A stretch of DNA of 45,391 bases, taken from the NCBI GenBank assembly GCA_030614915.1, contig JAUXAG010000017.1, positions 1 through 45,391 of the forward strand, read 5' to 3'. This DNA is from Actinomycetes bacterium (GTDB lineage: Bacteria; Planctomycetota; Phycisphaerae; JAACET01). The notes under the pieces were generated by a model. The model made no database searches, was not told the origin of the DNA, and saw only the letters and a list, made by a program, of their open reading frames with translations. Numbering within the stretch: position 1 is the first letter of the stretch; each line of letters opens with the position of its first letter. Of the stretch, positions 41,915 to 45,391 are shown piece by piece. The position numbers were made by a program, and so were the translations under genes.

Positions 41915-43261
41915 ATGGAGTCACCAGAATCCAACAGGTCTGCTGTTTTACCAAGGGCACGCTGGCAGGACGGTACCACTTGGGGACTGAGCTTGATTGC
42001 TGGGTATTTGTTGCTGGCAACTCTGCCCGTAGTACTAGCTTTTGCTTTGAGACCTTCTTCGCAAGAGCCCGTCCTTGAGGAACTGGGCAAAGCCTGTGGT
42101 CTTATGGGTTTCGCCCTGCTTACGTTGCAGGTCGTTCTGGCCGCACGTTTCAGAGTCATTCAAAGGCCCTTTGGTTTGGATGTGGTAATGCAGTTTCATA
42201 AGGCCATGGGGATTATGGCCGGTATACTGCTTCTATGTCATCCATCATTCATGGTGCTGGCGGAAGGAAATTTCTGGCTGTTTTCCTTCGAAACACCTTG
42301 GCAGATCAATCTAGGTAAGATCGCTGTAATCATACTGATGGTTAGTATTGTGTTTGCGATTGCTTTCAGGAAGCTGCGGGTCAACTACCAGATATGGCGT
42401 TTCCTGCATAAAGGGATTATCGCGGCTGTTGTACTGGGTTTTGTGCACGGAATGCTTATAGGGCCGGACCTGCGTCCGCTCGGCATGCGCATATACTGGT
42501 GGATGCTTTTTGTCATGGCGATCAGCATTGTTCTCTACCGTAATGTTTTTGTTCCGCTTTGGGGTCGCTGGCGTTTCCGTGTTGCCTCCGTGCGGTCCGA
42601 AACGCACAACACGTTCACCTTGACTCTAGAACCAGAGGACGAGCGCCAGGTGCCTTACTACCCGGGCCAATTCATGTTCCTCAAGCTCCGGCGACCAGGC
42701 CGGGCCTCGGAGGAGCACCCTTTCACGATCTCCTCCTCGCCGACCCAGCGGGGAGCAATAATGGCAACGATCAAGCAATCCGGCGATTTTACCAATACAA
42801 TTGACCAGACGATACCGGGCGATATGGCACTCCTTGAAGCTCCCTATGGTCGGTTTAGCTTCATGCATCACAATGCTCCAAGCCTTTTGTTTATTGCAGG
42901 GGGCGTGGGTATCACACCTATCATGAGCATGGTCAGATACTTGCGGGACATCGAGGATCGGCGCCCAATAAGGCTGATTTACGGCAACCGCACTGAGCGT
43001 GATATAGTCTTCCGGAAGGAACTGTCCGGTCTTCCAGACAATGTTAGTGTCACCCACGTACTTTCCGAGCCTGAGGAAAATTGGCAAGGGCTGCGTGGCT
43101 ACGTCACTGCAGATATTATAAAGGAACACGCCGGGCCGATTCTTGAAAATGCACACGTATACTTGTGCGGACCTCCAACCATGATGGACAAGATTATCGA
43201 TGAGCTTAGGTCTCTCGACGTGAAAGATAGACGAATTCACTATGAGCGTTTCGCTATCTAG
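41915..43261 (+). CDS. Ferric-reductase-like membrane flavoprotein
   Basis: ATG 41915 has AAGGAG 3 bases upstream; a GTG at 41873 is possible. About 448 residues. The N-terminal 210 residues have six membrane segments with four histidines in paired positions (MQFHKAMG, LLLCHPSF, RFLHKGII, GFVHGML), the bis-heme pattern of ferric reductase/NOX-like domains. The C-terminal ferredoxin-reductase part has EHPFTISSSP (FAD), FIAGGVGITPIMSM (NAD(P)H) and YLCGPPTMMDKI. It moves electrons from NAD(P)H through FAD and heme across the membrane. Adjacent small metal-linked proteins suggest metal reduction, but this is inference. Confidence 0.88.
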   Translation: MESPESNRSAVLPRARWQDGTTWGLSLIAGYLLLATLPVVLAFALRPSSQEPVLEELGKACGLMGFALLTLQVVLAARFRVIQRPFGLDVVMQFHKAMGIMAGILLLCHPSFMVLAEGNFWLFSFETPWQINLGKIAVIILMVSIVFAIAFRKLRVNYQIWRFLHKGIIAAVVLGFVHGMLIGPDLRPLGMRIYWWMLFVMAISIVLYRNVFVPLWGRWRFRVASVRSETHNTFTLTLEPEDERQVPYYPGQFMFLKLRRPGRASEEHPFTISSSPTQRGAIMATIKQSGDFTNTIDQTIPGDMALLEAPYGRFSFMHHNAPSLLFIAGGVGITPIMSMVRYLRDIEDRRPIRLIYGNRTERDIVFRKELSGLPDNVSVTHVLSEPEENWQGLRGYVTADIIKEHAGPILENAHVYLCGPPTMMDKIIDELRSLDVKDRRIHYERFAI

Positions 43262-43274
43262 AAGAGGACAAACT

Positions 43275-43430
43275 GTGCGACAGAAGAAAGCTAATTGGGT
43301 TATCGGCCTTGCAGTTGCTGTCATGGTCGCGGTCTTGATCCTGTTCAGCATTGTCAGGACTCAGCTATCGGACGACCGTACTACCGAGTCTCACGGACAG
43401 GAACACCATGACCACTCTATGCCCCATTAA
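43275..43430 (+). CDS. Small membrane protein with His-rich tail
   Basis: GTG 43275 has AGAGGA 7 bases upstream; 51 residues. One membrane segment (WVIGLAVAVMVAVLILFSIV) and a tail with SHGQEHHDHSMPH, a likely metal-binding end. It follows the ferric-reductase-like gene by 13 bases and precedes the YHS lipoprotein, whose end is also His-rich (DHSSHAH). The shared tail type suggests common handling of a metal such as copper, zinc or nickel. Not recognised as a family. Confidence 0.6.
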   Translation: MRQKKANWVIGLAVAVMVAVLILFSIVRTQLSDDRTTESHGQEHHDHSMPH

Positions 43431-43571
43431 AGTGAAACACATTATTATTGGGTTTGTCTATGCTGCTCCCACAAGATAACGCAAGGGTCACGGATTATGG
43501 TGACGTCAGCACAGAGCTGAGGTCTTATTACTTGATTGGCGGCTGGAACCCCAACCGCAGAAAGGAGGTCG

Positions 43572-43877
43572 ATGATGAGGAAGACGCTTTTTATGGGAAG
43601 TGTTTGTTTAGCCCTGGTGCTGTCGCTTGTTCTTGTGGGCTGTGGCGGAGGCGACGAAGGCAGCGCCAAAGCCGGTCCCCAGACAGTTTGCCCAGTGATG
43701 GGTAGAAGAATCGACAAGAAATATTATGTTGATTACGAAGGCAAACGCGTTTACTTCTGCTGTGACAGCTGTCCGAAGACCTTCGAGGCCGATCCTGAGA
43801 AATACATGAAAAAACTGGCAGATGCCGGCGTCATTCCTGAGGATGTCTCGGAGGATCATTCATCACATGCTCACTGA
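43572..43877 (+). CDS. YHS-domain lipoprotein
   Basis: ATG 43572 (or 43575) follows GGAGG. About 101 residues. Signal with lipobox LVLVGCGG, then the YHS domain: TVCPVMGRRIDKKYYVDYEG, KRVYFCCDSCPKTFEADPEK, with three cysteines (CP, CCDSC). YHS domains are associated with metal, often copper or mercury, binding. The His-rich end SSHAH repeats the feature of the preceding protein. It probably stands on the periplasmic face as a metal-binding lipoprotein. Confidence 0.85.
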   Translation: MMRKTLFMGSVCLALVLSLVLVGCGGGDEGSAKAGPQTVCPVMGRRIDKKYYVDYEGKRVYFCCDSCPKTFEADPEKYMKKLADAGVIPEDVSEDHSSHAH

Positions 43878-43931
43878 CCGGTCTGGCGATATTGGTCCTC
43901 TTGGCTTAGAACGTGCCGAAGCGACAAAAAT

Positions 43932-43959
43932 TTGTACATAGTTAGACCGGCGCTATAAT
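43932..43959 (+). promoter_or_regulatory. Sigma-70-type promoter of the MBL-rhodanese gene
   Basis: TTGTAC (43932-43937), 16 bases, TATAAT (43954-43959), followed by a leader of about 50 bases to ATG 44015. Confidence 0.5.
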
Positions 43960-44014
43960 CATTGTTAGGCAGCAGGAATCGAGAAAATGATAGTGCCCTT
44001 GGGAGGGTATAGCC

Positions 44015-45391
44015 ATGATATCCCCAGCAGATCGCAAAATCCGAAATATCAATTCTCTCCAAGTCGTTCCTTTCGCCCATCCTCAGGGCTGTCGCGGCTA
44101 CCTTCTGGCCGATCAATCGAGCAGGGAGGCCCTGGCTCTGGACGCCCACCTCGATCTGGTTGACGATATGGTCCAACGTATCAACAGCGAAGGTTGGAAG
44201 CTTCGCTGTGTAGTCGACACCCATACCCATGCCGACCACCCCTCCGGCGCCGGCGAAATCGCCGCCCGGTTCGACGACTGTAAACGCATGGCCCACGAAA
44301 AAGCCAATCACACCGGAGTTAGTGTTAAAGCCAAAGACGGCCAACAGATTGATCTGGGCAAATCACGAATTACCGCCCGGCACACACCCGGACACACACC
44401 TGACCACATGGTACTTATCGCCAACGGTGCGGTTTTTTCTGGCGACTCCCTCTTTATCGGTGGCGTGGCCCGCACGGACTTTCTCGGTGGCGACGCCGGA
44501 CAACTCTTCGACTCGATCCAGGCGATCTTGACCGAGCTACCCGAAAAGACCCTTCTATTCCCCGGACACGATTACCAAGGCCGGATAAGCAGCACCCTAG
44601 CTGAAGAAAAAACGTCTAACCCCTGGCTGCAAATAGGCAAGCGGGAGGATTTCGTGCGGAATCTAATTGCTAATCCCCCACCCAGACCGGCCAATATGGA
44701 CGATCTTCTACGTCTGAACCGCCAGGGTGTACATATTCCGGCAAACATTTCGGCAGCCGAAGCTGTGCGTTTCGTCACCGCCGGTGGTGTCGGAAGCCTG
44801 GTCGACGTCCGCACCGGCGGAGAGTTCGATAGTGAACACATTCCCGGGGCGACTCTGATTCCGCTCGACCAAATCGAAACTCGCGCTGATGAAGTGCGTG
44901 CCAGACCCGCCCCGCGATTGCTGCTTTGCCGCAGCGGCCAGCGGGCAGCCGCGGCCCAAAGGGCCCTGCAAAAGCATCATCTGGCAGGGTTGAGCGTTAT
45001 CGAAGGAGGGCTGGAGGCCTACATCGCCGCAGGTGGTGAAACTGTAAAGGGCAAAGCCCACATGTCGCTGGAAAGGCAAGTGCGCATCACCGCGGGAAGC
45101 TTAGTCCTATTGGGGGTGCTGATGAGTGTTTTCGTCCACCCGGCCTTTCTGATTCTTTCTGGCTTTATCGGTGCCGGTTTAATCTTTGCCGGAGTTAGCC
45201 ATTATTGCGGCATGGGTATTCTGTTGGGCAAGATGCCGTGGAACCGGTCCCTCCGACCTTCTATGAGGTCAGACGGTCTGTCAACAACAAATTCTCTGCA
45301 AGATATCGGCTCCTTTTTGACGTCTTGCGGTTCATCCTTCTATAGCGGGTCAAAGCCCGAAAATGGTTTGGGAAGCACGGTGTGTATTCTC
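44015..45391 (+). CDS. MBL-fold hydrolase fused to rhodanese and DUF2892 (partial, runs off the end)
   Basis: ATG 44015 has GGGAGG 8 bases upstream. The frame is open to the window end (459 codons). Residues about 1-230 are a metallo-beta-lactamase fold with DTHTHADHPSGAG (HxHxDH), HTPGHTPDHM, SGDSLFIGG and FPGHD, as in persulfide dioxygenase/glyoxalase II-like enzymes. Residues about 250-345 are a rhodanese domain with active cysteine in LLLCRSGQRA. Residues about 350-400 carry two membrane segments of the DUF2892 type ending YCGMGILLGKMPWN. Most DUF2892-type ends stop at MPWN; here the frame goes on at least 48 codons. It likely handles persulfide or polysulfide sulfur at the membrane. Confidence 0.88.
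   Translation, partial: MISPADRKIRNINSLQVVPFAHPQGCRGYLLADQSSREALALDAHLDLVDDMVQRINSEGWKLRCVVDTHTHADHPSGAGEIAARFDDCKRMAHEKANHTGVSVKAKDGQQIDLGKSRITARHTPGHTPDHMVLIANGAVFSGDSLFIGGVARTDFLGGDAGQLFDSIQAILTELPEKTLLFPGHDYQGRISSTLAEEKTSNPWLQIGKREDFVRNLIANPPPRPANMDDLLRLNRQGVHIPANISAAEAVRFVTAGGVGSLVDVRTGGEFDSEHIPGATLIPLDQIETRADEVRARPAPRLLLCRSGQRAAAAQRALQKHHLAGLSVIEGGLEAYIAAGGETVKGKAHMSLERQVRITAGSLVLLGVLMSVFVHPAFLILSGFIGAGLIFAGVSHYCGMGILLGKMPWNRSLRPSMRSDGLSTTNSLQDIGSFLTSCGSSFYSGSKPENGLGSTVCIL

Overview
The window comes from a Gram-negative, probably anaerobic or facultatively respiring bacterium. Evidence for this is an outer-membrane beta-barrel, several lipoproteins, periplasmic multiheme cytochromes c, System II (ResB/CcsA) cytochrome c maturation and the end of a Na+-pumping NQR operon. 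The gene style (System II maturation, cyclic-nucleotide-domain and PEP/pyruvate-binding remnants, protein-thiocarboxylate sulfur assimilation) would suit an environmental Planctomycetota/Phycisphaerae-like or Desulfobacterota-like lineage. I cannot fix the phylum from sequence alone.

Region 1 (1-19.6 kb) is an electron-transfer island. It holds the nqrF 3' end; an inner-membrane NapC-type 12-heme cytochrome with a tetraheme partner and a small Cys/Trp protein; a sensor kinase and an NtrC-type sigma-54 activator; resB-ccsA and an OmpH-like protein; a second tetraheme cytochrome; and a five-gene operon (15-heme cytochrome, 10-heme lipoprotein, 22-strand-scale outer-membrane barrel, NHL beta-propeller lipoprotein, 12-heme cytochrome) that looks like a porin-cytochrome conduit. 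A second NHL lipoprotein is divergent from it. Reading the non-coding DNA, I find five sequences with the sigma-54 -24/-12 pattern. They stand upstream of five separate transcription units of this island: the NapC operon, resB-ccsA, the tetraheme gene, the conduit operon and the divergent NHL gene. The kinase-regulator pair itself has a sigma-70-type promoter. The whole island therefore reads as one two-component/sigma-54 regulon for extracellular electron transfer. This is the main hypothesis of the annotation.

Region 2 (19.7-24.4 kb) holds an SDR/DUF2867 protein, a decayed cyclic-nucleotide-binding domain, a secreted beta-propeller protein whose frame is cut by an in-frame TGA, and a polyprenyl diphosphate synthase.

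Region 3 (24.4-32.1 kb) is a sulfur assimilation locus: Rrf2 regulator, cysH, DUF2061, metY, a ThiS-like carrier with residues beyond its Gly-Gly, an E1-like enzyme, a JAMM protease and a sulfite reductase fused to TusA, with cysK divergent. It matches the HcyS/HcyD/HcyF/MetY homocysteine pathway known from Wolinella. The Rrf2/cysK gap contains two overlapping, face-to-face sigma-70 promoters sharing one perfect palindrome.

Region 4 (32.1-45.4 kb) is mixed: a coupled three-gene cassette of unknown function (30-aa protein, OB-like protein, Cys-rich membrane protein), a DUF6775-like protein, a LysR regulator divergent from gdhA, a Cys-rich protein, a PEP/pyruvate-binding remnant, a metal-binding Met-rich periplasmic protein, HD-GYP and RsbU-type signalling proteins, a ferric-reductase-like flavoprotein, two small metal-associated proteins, and an MBL-rhodanese-DUF2892 fusion that runs off the end.
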